A DNA stretch of 18,441 bases from DAOTXK01 sp034435395 (GCA_034435395.1 DAOTXK010000107.1:1-18441), one strand, 5' to 3'; shown: positions 1 to 7,486, counted from the first letter of the stretch. Notes: generated by a model from the sequence alone, not told the origin. Made by a program: numbers and translations.

Positions 1-219
1 GATCGTGCCTTCCTGGTGCTCTTCCAGGCGGTTGATGCAGCGGATGAAGGTCGATTTGCCCGATCCCGATGGCCCGCAGATGACAACTACTTCCTGCGGG
101 TACACGTCCATGGTGATCCCCCTGAGGACGTGAAAGTCGCCGAACCATTTGTTCACCTGGCGGCAGATGATGATCGGCTCATCGGCGGCGGCTGGCTGTT
201 CGGTCCTATCACTTGACAT
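1..219 (-). CDS. aapP: Polar amino-acid ABC transporter ATP-binding protein, N-terminal part (AapP/GlnQ type)
   Basis: The first 73 codons are visible; the gene runs off the left edge of the window. They encode the start of an ABC ATPase: the strand that precedes the Walker A motif (KWFGDFHVLRGI), then Walker A GPSGSGKST at residues 49-57, then FIRCINRLE, which is typical of the GlnQ/HisP/AapP polar amino-acid subfamily. The ATPase would sit on the cytoplasmic face and hydrolyse ATP to drive the AapQ/AapM channel. The ATG at 219 is preceded by GGGAG with about 8 nt spacing. It is the last gene of the operon, 87 nt after aapM, in the usual order J-Q-M-P. The signature motif, Walker B and H-loop lie outside the window. 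Family assignment is firm; the exact substrate is inferred from the neighbours. Confidence 0.93.
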   Translation of the reverse strand, partial: MSSDRTEQPAAADEPIIICRQVNKWFGDFHVLRGITMDVYPQEVVVICGPSGSGKSTFIRCINRLEEHQEGTI

Positions 220-239
220 CCCACGCGCTCCCACAATTG

Positions 240-253
240 GCGGTTAGCGGTTA
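240..253. repeat. Two tandem heptamers GCGGTTA in the aapM-aapP spacer
   Basis: GCGGTTA is present twice in a row (240-246 and 247-253), followed by GTTGGCG. It lies 21 nt upstream of the aapP start codon. The same heptamer occurs in the sdhA-sdhB spacer at 10705-10711, linking this site to the longer arrays elsewhere in the window. Confidence 0.55.
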
Positions 254-306
254 GTTGGCGCGGCCATCGGCCCGGCGAGCGGGCGGAGGGGCGCTTGGCG
301 GACGGA

Positions 307-2253
307 TCACGCCCGGCGCACCGCCCCGCTGCCGGTCTGCTCCAGGCGGCGGCTGGACCACGACATCAGGTAACTGAGCACAAAATAAATCACCGAGATA
401 AAAACCAGCGTCTCCCGCTGCAGGCCGATATATTCCGCCTGGTTGATCACCGAGCGGGCGATGCCCAGCAGGTCCAGCAGGCCGATGATCAGCACCAGCG
501 AGGTATCTTTGAACAGGCTGACGAACTGGCCCATGATGGCCGGGATGACGGTCCGCAGGGCCTGGGGCAGGATGATCAGCAGCGTGACCTGCCAGGCGGG
601 CATGCCCAGCGCTCTGGCCGCCTCGGTCTGCCCGTAGGGGATGGCCTGCAGGCCGCCGCGCACGATCTCGGCCAGGTAGGCGGCGCTGAAGAAGGTCATG
701 CCGACCATGGCGCGGACCACGTTGTCCACCCCGGACAGGCTGGGATGGACCAGCGGCACCAGGATGGAGGCGGCGAAGAGGACGGTGACCAGCGGCACGC
801 CGCGCACAAACTCGATGCTCAGCACGCAGAACACGCGCACGATGGGCAGGTGGCTGCGGCGGCCCAGGGCCAGCAGCACGCCGATGGGGAAGGCCGCCAT
901 AATGCCCACCACGGTCAGGACCATGGTCAGCAACAGGCCACCCCACCGCTCCATCTGCACCACCGGCAGGCCGCCCCGCGCCTCGGTGAGGCCGACCAGC
1001 AGCACCCAAACCAAAACTGGCGAGACGATCCACAGGGCCAGGGCCGCCCGTCTGGCCCACCGCCGCCCGCTGGCCAGCGCGCCCAGCCCATAGCCACCCG
1101 CCACCGCCAGGGCGATCACCAGCGCAAACGCCGATAGCCTGCCAGCCATCGGCCCCAGGTGCAGCTTGGCGAATTCGGCGAACGACCGCGTCCCCCGGAA
1201 GGGGATGGACGCCGTATCCGCCACCTGGACGCGGACCCCTTCCAGCGCGGGCGGGGGGCCGTACTGCCGCTGGCGGGCTTCCACCGCCACCGTGGTGGTA
1301 TCCAATGGCCGGAGCGGGTCCGACACCAGCCAGTAGCCGCCCACCGATCCTTCCCCGGCGGGGCGGATGATGTACCAGCCCGCCGCCGGGAAGGTGACGG
1401 CACGGGAGACGGTTTCCGGCTCCGGCCCGGCGCTGAACGAGTCCAGGACGACGGCGTCGACCTGGGTCAGGGTCGGCGGGTCGCCCTGGTAGATGGCCTG
1501 GTGGATCGTCACCGCAGCCACCAGGTCCGGGGGCTGCACGATAAAAACGCCTGCCGCTTCGTCGTAACTCAGGTAAGCGCCGGTCGGGAGGTTTTCCGGC
1601 GGGTTTTCCCCGGCTTCCCGGGCGTCGTTCACCGACCGCTGGCGGGTCTGCGCTTCCTGGCGGGCCAGACCGGCCACCGTCAGCGAGGCCCGGTCCATGA
1701 AGCCGTCGGGCAGGGGGGCGGTGAAGTCCAGGATCGGGCGCAGGGTGAAGGTGACCGTCTCCCCGGCTTCGGCCAGGTAAGCCAGGCCGGCGGGGGGGTC
1801 GGTGGCGGGGCCGCCGATCAGGGTGTGGGTGGGCGGGAAGGGCAGGGCCGAGGTGATCACCGGCAGGACGAACAGCAGGGCCACGCCCAGGGCCACCAGG
1901 AGGGCGATCAGCCGCGCCGCCCGGCCCCACAACCGCCAGGTCAGCCCGGCGAGGGCCATCAGGCCCAGGGTGACGGCCAGCGGACGCCAGGCCTGATCCT
2001 GGGGATAGGTGCCGATGGCGAACAGGTGCAGGTTGTTGGTGATCACGGCCCAGTTGGCTTCCCGCACGGCCCAGCCCAGGAAACCGGCCAGGGCAAAGAT
2101 GACAAACAGCACGGCGACGATGGTCAGCAGCGCGTTCCACCACGAACTGAAAAGATTTTCGTGCAGCCAGCCCAGCACCCCGGTCTCGACGATGGGCGGG
2201 CGGCGAGCGGGCGGCTCGACGGCTTCCACATAAACCATGTCGCGGTGGGCCAC
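307..2253 (-). CDS. aapM: Amino-acid ABC transporter permease with large extra segment (AapM type)
   Basis: Membrane permease of the general L-amino-acid importer, 648 residues. The C-terminal third (about 435-635) is a standard HisM/GlnP-type permease domain, with WGGLLLTMVLTVVG at its start and the EAA loop EAARALGMPAWQ at 544-555, followed by ILPQALRTVIP, which docks on the ATPase. N-terminal helices are near 41-60, 91-106 and 113-131. Characterised AapM-type proteins are about 370-385 residues; here residues 136-372 form an added, mostly hydrophilic and beta-rich-looking segment, followed by helices near 373-393 and 403-421. The GTG start at 2253 is chosen because AAGGAG (2267-2262) lies 8 nt upstream; an ATG five codons later has no better site. 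It begins 2 nt after the aapQ stop, so translation is probably coupled. The role of the extra segment is unknown. Confidence 0.9.
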   Translation of the reverse strand: MAHRDMVYVEAVEPPARRPPIVETGVLGWLHENLFSSWWNALLTIVAVLFVIFALAGFLGWAVREANWAVITNNLHLFAIGTYPQDQAWRPLAVTLGLMALAGLTWRLWGRAARLIALLVALGVALLFVLPVITSALPFPPTHTLIGGPATDPPAGLAYLAEAGETVTFTLRPILDFTAPLPDGFMDRASLTVAGLARQEAQTRQRSVNDAREAGENPPENLPTGAYLSYDEAAGVFIVQPPDLVAAVTIHQAIYQGDPPTLTQVDAVVLDSFSAGPEPETVSRAVTFPAAGWYIIRPAGEGSVGGYWLVSDPLRPLDTTTVAVEARQRQYGPPPALEGVRVQVADTASIPFRGTRSFAEFAKLHLGPMAGRLSAFALVIALAVAGGYGLGALASGRRWARRAALALWIVSPVLVWVLLVGLTEARGGLPVVQMERWGGLLLTMVLTVVGIMAAFPIGVLLALGRRSHLPIVRVFCVLSIEFVRGVPLVTVLFAASILVPLVHPSLSGVDNVVRAMVGMTFFSAAYLAEIVRGGLQAIPYGQTEAARALGMPAWQVTLLIILPQALRTVIPAIMGQFVSLFKDTSLVLIIGLLDLLGIARSVINQAEYIGLQRETLVFISVIYFVLSYLMSWSSRRLEQTGSGAVRRA

Positions 2254-2255
2254 GG

Positions 2256-3503
2256 CTACCGCTCCTTCAACTGAAGCGACCGGTTGAGCGCATTCATCAC
2301 CGCCGAGATGAGCAGGCTGATCACCAGATAGGTGAGCATGACAGTGATGAAGGGCACGATGGCTTGGCCGGACTGGTTCATGATGGTGCGGGCGATGGCG
2401 AACACATCCTGGAAGGCGATGGCGATGGCCAGGCTGGAGTTTTTGGCCAGGTTGAGGTACTGGTTGCCCAGCGGCGGGATGATGACGCGCAACGCCTGCG
2501 GCAGGACGATGAGCTGCAACGTCTGAGCATAGGGGAAGCCCTGGGCGCGCGCCGCCTCGATCTGGCCGTAAGAGACGGCCTGGATGCCCGCCCGCACGAT
2601 CTCGCCGATGAAGGCCGCCGTGTACAGCACCAGCCCGACCACCATGGCCGCGTATTCCGGCGAGAGCGTCTGGCCGCCTTCAATGCGCTGGATGATCATC
2701 TCGCCAGTGGGCAGCTCGCGCAGGGTCGGCTGCGGCATCTCGACAGTCCAGGGGACACCGCCCACGATCAGCAGGCCGACCAGGGCGAAGCCGAGGACGA
2801 TCACGGCGGCGAAGCGGGCCTGGTAACCCGGCTGGCCGGTCTGATTCTGGTAGCGGGTGCGCCGCCGCCACACGATTCCAGCGGCGACCAGGCCGACGGC
2901 CACGATCAGCAACCAGGGGACAAATGAGTCCGTGGGGGCGATGGCGGGCATCACCAGGCCGCGATTGCTCAGGTAAACCGGGCCGGGCAGCTGGGCGGCG
3001 TCGCGAATCTGGGGCAGCGACCGGAAGACGCCCTGGTAGAAGAAGATCAGCTGCACCAGCAAGGGCGTGTTGCGGAAAATCTCGATGTACGTCTGGGTGA
3101 TGTTGCGCACCAGCCAGTTGGGGGTGAGCAGGGCGATGCCCACGAAGACGCCCAGGATGGTCGCCGCGACCAGGCCGATGCTCACGGCGCGTATGGTATT
3201 GATCAGGCCAACCACAAAGGCCCGGGCGGTGGTATCGGTGCTGGCGATGCCCGGCCCCTCACTGAAGTTGATGCCGATGGGCCGCTGCCAGAAGTCGAAG
3301 GTGGGGGTCTGGTTGTTGGCGACCAGTCCCTGGTAGATGTTGTTGACCACGGTGACCAGCACGGCAATGGCCACCACCGCGAAGACGAACTGGCCCACGG
3401 CCTGGATCACCCGGATGTCGCGCCACAGGGGGACGGGTTGATGGGCGGCAGCGTCAAACACCGACGAGGACTGCCGGTCGGTCCTGGACGGGCGCTGGGT
3501 CAC
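2256..3503 (-). CDS. aapQ: Amino-acid ABC transporter permease (AapQ type)
   Basis: Inner-membrane permease that pairs with AapM to form the amino-acid channel; about 415 residues, close to the family's usual length. It shows an N-terminal helix (about 36-55), an AapQ-like soluble stretch containing FDFWQRPIGINF, the permease helices starting at GLINTIRAVSIGLVAATILG, and the EAA loop EAARAQGFPYAQTLQ (about 316-330) followed by LPQALRVIIPP. Family-typical YIEIFRNTPLLVQL is also present. The reading frame opens with GTG at 3509, but the GTG at 3503 is preferred: GAAAGGGGG lies at a proper distance from it and directly abuts the first. It lies between aapJ (267 nt upstream) and aapM (2 nt downstream) in one operon. 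No oddities seen apart from the GTG start. Confidence 0.92.
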   Translation of the reverse strand: MTQRPSRTDRQSSSVFDAAAHQPVPLWRDIRVIQAVGQFVFAVVAIAVLVTVVNNIYQGLVANNQTPTFDFWQRPIGINFSEGPGIASTDTTARAFVVGLINTIRAVSIGLVAATILGVFVGIALLTPNWLVRNITQTYIEIFRNTPLLVQLIFFYQGVFRSLPQIRDAAQLPGPVYLSNRGLVMPAIAPTDSFVPWLLIVAVGLVAAGIVWRRRTRYQNQTGQPGYQARFAAVIVLGFALVGLLIVGGVPWTVEMPQPTLRELPTGEMIIQRIEGGQTLSPEYAAMVVGLVLYTAAFIGEIVRAGIQAVSYGQIEAARAQGFPYAQTLQLIVLPQALRVIIPPLGNQYLNLAKNSSLAIAIAFQDVFAIARTIMNQSGQAIVPFITVMLTYLVISLLISAVMNALNRSLQLKER

Positions 3504-3769
3504 GGACACCCCCTTTCACTGAGACGAGGCGGCGAACGATCCCCCACCGGCCGGGTGAGGGAAGGCCCTGGCGGTCGGGCGGGGATGGCCGCCTGGTTGA
3601 AACAAACGGGCCGCGGAGGACATGGATCAGATGGATTCCGGCAGACAGCGACCCTCAGGCTCTCAGACTCCCGGTCAAAGGGGCCGGACCGCCCGGCGGC
3701 GCGGGCCGGTATGCCGCAGAGGCAGCCCCTGGCGGAGCCACCTCCGCGGCAGTTCCTGAATCACGAACG
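3504..3769 (-). other. aapJ-aapQ spacer with a small hairpin
   Basis: This 266-nt spacer contains no convincing gene. An inverted repeat GCGGAG-CCAC-CTCCGC at 3732-3747 lies about 22 nt after the aapJ stop. It has no T-tract, so it is more likely a 3' stabilising or read-through hairpin than a full terminator. Such hairpins after the binding-protein gene commonly allow its higher expression relative to the permeases; that role is inferred here. Confidence 0.35.
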
Positions 3770-4852
3770 CTAACGCCAGGCCGGCGAGTAAATCAGGCCG
3801 CCGTTGGACCACAGTTCATTCGGGCCGCGCGCGATAGGCAGCGGGCCATCCAGGGCGAAGTACTTTTCGTACACTTCGCCGTAGTTGCCCACCTGGCGGA
3901 TCACCTCCACCATAAAGTCGTTTTCCACGCCGAGCAGGCCGCCCATGCCGAGTTGTGGGTCCACCATGCGGGCCACCTGAGCGCCAACGCGGGCGATATA
4001 GTCATCGTCGCTCTCGCCCTCCTGGCGCAGGAACTGGTCGACGTTCATTGAGTTAATGCCCAACTCTTCCGCCTGGATCATACCATAGACGGTCCAGTTG
4101 ATGAGGTCCGCCCACTCGGAGTCATTCTGGCGGTAGACCGGGCCGAGCGGCTCCTTGGAGAAGGTGAGGGTCCACACCGTGTAAGCGGAGGGATCGGGGG
4201 ACGCCGCCCGGAGCGCTTCCAACTGCGAGCGGTCGGAGGTCTGCACGTCGCAGCGGCCATCGATGAAGGCGGAGCTGGTATCGGCGGTGCTCTCGAACTG
4301 GAGCAGTTCATAGGACAGGCCACGAGCATCCATCTGGTCGGTGATGTTTTTCTCGGTGGTGGTGCCGGTGGTGGTGCAGATGGTCGTGCCGTTCAGGTCT
4401 TCCCAGGTATCCAGGCCCTCACCGGCGCGCACCATGATACTCTGACCGTCGTAGAAGTTGGTCGGGCCGAAGTCCAGGCCGGCCTCGGTGTCGCGGGCCA
4501 GCGTCCAGGTGGTGTTGCGGACCAGCACATCGACCTCGCCAGTGGCCACGGCGGGCAGGCGGGTCTGGGCGGTCTGGGGCGAGAGCTGGAGGTGCTCCGG
4601 GCTGGCATCGCCGAAGATGGCGACGGCGAAGGCGCGGCAGAATTCCACATCAAAGCCGGTGATCTCGCTGGTGTTGGGGTCCAGGTAGCCGAAGCCGAAC
4701 AACTCCTGGTTGACGCCGCAGATCAGGTTGCCGCGCTCGCGGACCAGGGCCAGCGTGCCGCCCTCCTGGCCGGAGGCGATGAGCGCGCCGCTAACCAGCG
4801 CCGTCAGGAGCACGGCGACACCTACGACAAGGGCTGTACGTTTACGCAACAT
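3770..4852 (-). CDS. aapJ: Amino-acid ABC transporter substrate-binding protein (AapJ type)
   Basis: Extracytoplasmic solute-binding protein of the general L-amino-acid importer, 360 residues. It opens with a secretion signal: MLRKR, then a hydrophobic stretch at about 7-26. There is no lipobox cysteine, so it should be secreted or anchored by the uncleaved signal. The mature part has family-typical elements: RGNLICGVNQ, GFGYLDPNTSEITGFDVEFC, and PAVATGEVDVLVRNTTWTLARD, which fits the AapJ/BztA branch of family 3 binding proteins. The upstream ATG at 4930 would add 26 non-signal residues. The ATG at 4852 is preferred because it gives a proper signal peptide and has AGGAG (4867-4863) 10 nt upstream. 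First gene of aapJQMP; a leader of about 345 nt precedes it. Confidence 0.93.
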   Translation of the reverse strand: MLRKRTALVVGVAVLLTALVSGALIASGQEGGTLALVRERGNLICGVNQELFGFGYLDPNTSEITGFDVEFCRAFAVAIFGDASPEHLQLSPQTAQTRLPAVATGEVDVLVRNTTWTLARDTEAGLDFGPTNFYDGQSIMVRAGEGLDTWEDLNGTTICTTTGTTTEKNITDQMDARGLSYELLQFESTADTSSAFIDGRCDVQTSDRSQLEALRAASPDPSAYTVWTLTFSKEPLGPVYRQNDSEWADLINWTVYGMIQAEELGINSMNVDQFLRQEGESDDDYIARVGAQVARMVDPQLGMGGLLGVENDFMVEVIRQVGNYGEVYEKYFALDGPLPIARGPNELWSNGGLIYSPAWR

Positions 4853-5196
4853 TTCAGGTTTTCTCCTCGTTTGGCAATAGTTGAGTGCGGGACGTTGATG
4901 GCGGCCCATCGGTGACGATGGGGCGCTCACCGATGCTCAGCGGATGCGACGACATAAAAAGATTTTTACCGGTCGGGTGGGTATCTCGTTTATTGGGCTG
5001 TGGCACCTCCCCTGGCTCAGCTTGCAGGATAACAACCGGCCGGCAGAACCCCAGAACTTAAGAACGGACAGGCCCTGCCTGGCTCCGTGGCTCGCCCGTG
5101 TCTGCTAGTCTCCTCCAGAATCCCAAGCGGGCGCTAGGCCCGTAGCGTCTTCTTAAGTATTCTTTAAGAGCGGTTAGCAGCATTATGTGAATGCGG
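4853..5196 (-). promoter_or_regulatory. Long structured 5' leader of the aap operon
   Basis: About 345 nt separate the predicted transcription start (near 5196) from the aapJ ATG, with no credible gene. The leader contains a 9-bp perfect hairpin, CATCGGTGA (4907-4915) with TCACCGATG (4927-4935), about 40 nt upstream of the aapJ SD site. Further up are two mutually exclusive hairpins: CGGGC/GCCCG (5128-5142) and CGCTA/TAGCG (5132-5147). I do not recognise a named riboswitch. A regulatory leader is an inference from its length and the competing stems. Confidence 0.4.
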
Positions 5197-5202
5197 ATTA
5201 TG

Positions 5203-5231
5203 AGTTTAGCATGCCGCTAAAAGCAAGTCAA
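5203..5231 (-). promoter_or_regulatory. Sigma-70-type promoter for aapJQMP
   Basis: On the minus strand: -35 TTGACT (5231-5226), 17-bp spacer, -10 TAAACT (5208-5203). This is the best promoter upstream of aapJ. Just upstream of the -35 box is CCCCTGAT (5234-5241), with its inverted copy ATCAGGGG at 5293-5300, a possible operator pair. Confidence 0.65.
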
Positions 5232-5352
5232 ATCCCCTGATACGCAGTTTAACCAGACCGCTCACCGTTTAGAACTATGAAATGTGTATGGAATCAGGGG
5301 TGAAAACAATATACGGAATCCACAAATCGCTCGTGGAGACCACAACCTGGTC

Positions 5353-5406
5353 GCCGGGCGGCTGCCCGGCCAGGCCCGATCGGTCGCCCAGGGCGGTGGG
5401 GCCGCC
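5353..5406 (-). terminator. Two GC-rich hairpins after the 106-aa gene (possible terminator)
   Basis: Right after the stop codon of the gene at 5408-5728 come GGCGG/CCGCC (5392-5406) and a 7-bp perfect stem GCCGGGC-GGCT-GCCCGGC (5353-5370). Neither is followed by a T-tract on the minus strand, so termination by the intrinsic mechanism is uncertain. They separate this gene from the aap promoter. Confidence 0.35.
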
Positions 5407-5407
5407 G

Positions 5408-5728
5408 TCAGTTCTGGGGGCCGTTCTCCTGCTGGGCCACCCAATCGTCCCGGGTGACGAACTCCCCGCCCTGCACCGACTTGTCGATCAGCTTCTTGTT
5501 GGGATCGAAGGCGAACTCGGCTTCCATACGTTCGAAGCTCCGCTGCCCCACCACCACCTTACGGGCGTAGTAGCCGGAGACGCGGTCGCCCTCAAATTCC
5601 GGCGAGAGCTGGTTGGGGTCCAGGCGCAGCTGCACGATCTCGCCGCTGCGCTTGCTGCGGATGTAAAAGTAGATGCCGCCGTTCCGCTCCCCCGAGAGGC
5701 CGCCGAATAATTTCTTCAGAAAGCCCAT
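5408..5728 (-). CDS. Small conserved-looking protein of unknown function (106 aa)
   Basis: A 106-residue soluble protein beginning MGFLKKLFGG, a short amphipathic basic start, followed by an alternating charged/hydrophobic stretch (GIYFYIRSKRSGEIVQLRLD, residues about 20-39) and a C-terminal part ending in GGEFVTRDDWVAQQE. The pattern suggests a small beta-rich domain. No catalytic motif, signal peptide or membrane helix is seen. The RSKRSGE segment sits where a CxxC zinc knuckle of the type RCxRCGE could be in relatives, but there are no cysteines here; that comparison is a guess. The ATG at 5728 is chosen over an upstream ATG at 5809 because GAGGAG lies 7 nt before it. Gene-like codon use, a good SD site and an isolated position support it as real. 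Confidence 0.7.
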   Translation of the reverse strand: MGFLKKLFGGLSGERNGGIYFYIRSKRSGEIVQLRLDPNQLSPEFEGDRVSGYYARKVVVGQRSFERMEAEFAFDPNKKLIDKSVQGGEFVTRDDWVAQQENGPQN

Positions 5729-5820
5729 GGTCGCACTCCTCACCTGCTGTGTCGGACGTACCCATTGTAAGGATACCACAGAGAGGGGCCGGGCGGGTAT
5801 GACGGTCAAGAACAGAGTCC

Positions 5821-5850
5821 TATAGGCGCGGCGGCGATAAAACGCCTATA
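5821..5850. promoter_or_regulatory. Inverted repeat in the divergent promoter region (possible operator)
   Basis: TATAGGCG (5821-5828) and CGCCTATA (5843-5850) form a perfect 8-bp inverted repeat with a 14-nt gap, between the divergent genes at 5728 (minus) and 5891 (plus). A possible -10, TATACT (5847-5852), overlaps the right arm in the direction of the sortase gene, though no matching -35 is visible. This would suit an operator, but the regulator is unknown. Confidence 0.35.
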
Positions 5851-5890
5851 CTGGGAGAAAGTTCCCGAAGAGGAGTGTATTGAGGGCGGC

Positions 5891-6499
5891 ATGGTGCGGC
5901 GTCTGACTGGGCTGGCGGCGGCCTGGGCGGCGGTGGCCCTGATGAGCGTGCTGCCGGTTTTGGCGCAGGGCGGCAGCGGCGACCCCGGCGGGCCGATCAC
6001 CGAGGATACGTTCTTCCAGCTGATCATCCCGGATATCGACGTGAACGTGTCGGTATTTGAGGCATGGGTCCGGCGGCGCAGCTGGGAATTCCGGGTCCTG
6101 ACGGAGGAAGCAGGCCACCTGCAATATACCGCCTACCCCGGCGCGGGGCGCAACGTGGTCATCGGTGCCCATTACGAGCTGGCCGACTTCGCCCCGGGGC
6201 CGTTCTACCGCCTGGACGAGCTGGAAATCGGCGATCTGATCTTCGTGTACTATATGGGCGGGCTGTACACCTACCAGGTCATGGGGACGGAGCTGGTCAG
6301 CCCGCGCGACATCCGCATCCTCCAGCCGACGCCCTACGAGGCCCTGACGCTGCTCACCTGCTACGAGTACAGCCCGCGCGCCGCCAGTTATACCCGGCGC
6401 TACGTGGTGCGGGCCGTGCGCGTGACCAACCCCGATCCGCTGCCGGACCTTGCTGCGGTGGGGGCGGAGGGGGGCGAGGCACAGGAACGGGGCCGCTGA
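5891..6499 (+). CDS. Sortase-family protein (probable class D/E/F-like transpeptidase)
   Basis: Exported cysteine transpeptidase, 202 residues. An N-terminal signal or anchor (about 5-26, ending near LAQG) is followed by a sortase beta-barrel. The catalytic set is visible: His94 in NVVIGAHYE, Cys157 in TLLTCYEYSP (the TLxTC motif) and Arg169/170 in SYTRRYVVRAVRV. Spacing and length fit the sortase core. Sortases cleave a sorting signal of a secreted protein and attach it to an amine; no substrate with a clear sorting signal is encoded in the window. The C-terminal 20 residues are Gly/Glu-rich and probably disordered. The ATG at 5891 has GAGGG about 4 nt upstream; a stronger AGGAG is 15 nt away, so the start is fair but not certain. 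The radical SAM gene follows 84 nt downstream. The sortase fold is clear; the class is not. Confidence 0.85.
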   Translation: MVRRLTGLAAAWAAVALMSVLPVLAQGGSGDPGGPITEDTFFQLIIPDIDVNVSVFEAWVRRRSWEFRVLTEEAGHLQYTAYPGAGRNVVIGAHYELADFAPGPFYRLDELEIGDLIFVYYMGGLYTYQVMGTELVSPRDIRILQPTPYEALTLLTCYEYSPRAASYTRRYVVRAVRVTNPDPLPDLAAVGAEGGEAQERGR

Positions 6500-6503
6500 T
6501 GTG

Positions 6504-6520
6504 CCCCCAATAAGTGGGGG
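6504..6520 (+). terminator. Hairpin after the sortase gene, without T-tract
   Basis: CCCCCA-ATAAG-TGGGGG is a perfect 6-bp stem with a 5-nt loop, 4 nt after the sortase stop. The following bases are AGTGCCAGG, not a T-run, so it may weaken rather than stop transcription into the radical SAM gene. Confidence 0.4.
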
Positions 6521-6541
6521 AGTGCCAGGTGAGAAACGGCG

Positions 6542-6547
6542 TATAAT
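6542..6547 (+). promoter_or_regulatory. Possible -10 box for the radical SAM gene
   Basis: A perfect TATAAT lies 37 nt upstream of the radical SAM start codon, just after the hairpin at 6504-6520. No good -35 is visible at 16-18 bp (GGAGTG is closest), so this may be an activator-dependent or weak promoter. Confidence 0.4.
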
Positions 6548-6583
6548 CGGGCCAACAGGCGGCGGGAGCGGAAGGATAACCGC

Positions 6584-7486
6584 ATGTTAACCGGACTTCA
6601 CTTTTTGCTGACTTATCGCTGCATTTTTGAGTGCGACCACTGTTTTGTCTACAGCGGCCCCAACGCCGCCAGCGCAACCTTCACGCCAAGCCAGCTCCGC
6701 GACATCCTCGACGACGCGCTCCAGATCGGCACCATTGAGTGGATTTACTTCGAGGGCGGGGAGGCATTCCTGGCCTATCCGGTCCTGATGGAGGGCATCC
6801 GGCTGGCGCGGGAGCGGGGGTTCCAGGTGGGCATCGTCACCAATGCCTACTTCGCCACCGACGAGGAAAACGCCGAGTTCTGGCTGAAGCCGCTCCGCGA
6901 TCTGGGCATCGCCGATCTGAGCATCAGCGACGACGCCTTCCATTACGAAGGTGAAACACCTCCCGCCCGGTACGCGCTGGCGGCGGCCCACAAGCTGGGG
7001 CTGCCGACGGGATCGATCGTCATCGATGCGCCCACCGTGGCGATTGATTCGCGGGAAGGGCCGGAAAAAGGCCAGCCAATCGTCGGCGGCGACGTGATGT
7101 TCAGGGGGCGGGCCGTCGAGCGCCTGGCCGAGGGACTGCCCAGGCGGCCGTACCACGTTTTTACCACCTGCCCCTACGAGGACCTGGTAGACCCCAGCCG
7201 GGTGCACATCGATCCCTTCGGCCACGTGCACCTGTGCCAGGGGGTGAGTATGGGCAATCTGTTCAAGACGCCGCTGTCGGCAATGATCAGGGATTACCGC
7301 GCCGCCGCGCATCCCATCAGCGGGCCGCTGGTGGCGGGCGGCCCGGCCCGGCTGGCGGAAGCCTATGATGTGCCGCACGAGGATGGCTACGTGGATGCCT
7401 GCCATCTGTGTTACCTGATCCCCCGGCAACTGCTGGACCGGTTCCCGGAGTACCTGGCCCCCCGGCAGGTTTACGGCCTGGACTGA
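6584..7486 (+). CDS. Radical SAM enzyme with a C-terminal cysteine set
   Basis: A 300-residue radical S-adenosylmethionine enzyme. The [4Fe-4S] cluster motif CxxxCxxC is at Cys13, Cys17 and Cys20 (RCIFECDHCF), followed by YFEGGEAFL (55-63), the SAM-binding GGE motif. The barrel continues through VGIVTNAYF and DLSISDDAF. The C-terminal third has four more cysteines, Cys196 (TTCPYED), Cys218 (HLCQGVSMGNL), Cys273 and Cys276 (ACHLCY), a layout like a shortened SPASM/twitch domain that binds an auxiliary cluster. HLCQG followed by MGNL is typical of such domains. Members of this group often modify peptides or act in cofactor synthesis; no precursor peptide is evident nearby, so the substrate is unknown. 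The ATG at 6584 has AAGGA 7 nt upstream. A rho-independent terminator follows. Confidence 0.9.
   Translation: MLTGLHFLLTYRCIFECDHCFVYSGPNAASATFTPSQLRDILDDALQIGTIEWIYFEGGEAFLAYPVLMEGIRLARERGFQVGIVTNAYFATDEENAEFWLKPLRDLGIADLSISDDAFHYEGETPPARYALAAAHKLGLPTGSIVIDAPTVAIDSREGPEKGQPIVGGDVMFRGRAVERLAEGLPRRPYHVFTTCPYEDLVDPSRVHIDPFGHVHLCQGVSMGNLFKTPLSAMIRDYRAAAHPISGPLVAGGPARLAEAYDVPHEDGYVDACHLCYLIPRQLLDRFPEYLAPRQVYGLD

Noticed and set aside
251..2143. A 630-codon minus-strand frame overlapping aapM
   Set aside because: Pro/Gly/Arg-rich shadow caused by high GC; the aapM frame has membrane helices and the EAA loop.
3770..4930. Longer aapJ start at 4930
   Set aside because: It would put 26 polar residues before the signal peptide and lacks an SD site; the ATG at 4852 has both a proper signal and AGGAG.
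4954..4973. A/T-rich run AAAAAGATTTTT as a terminator in the aap leader
   Set aside because: No GC-rich stem precedes the T-run on either strand, and it would end the operon before its first gene.
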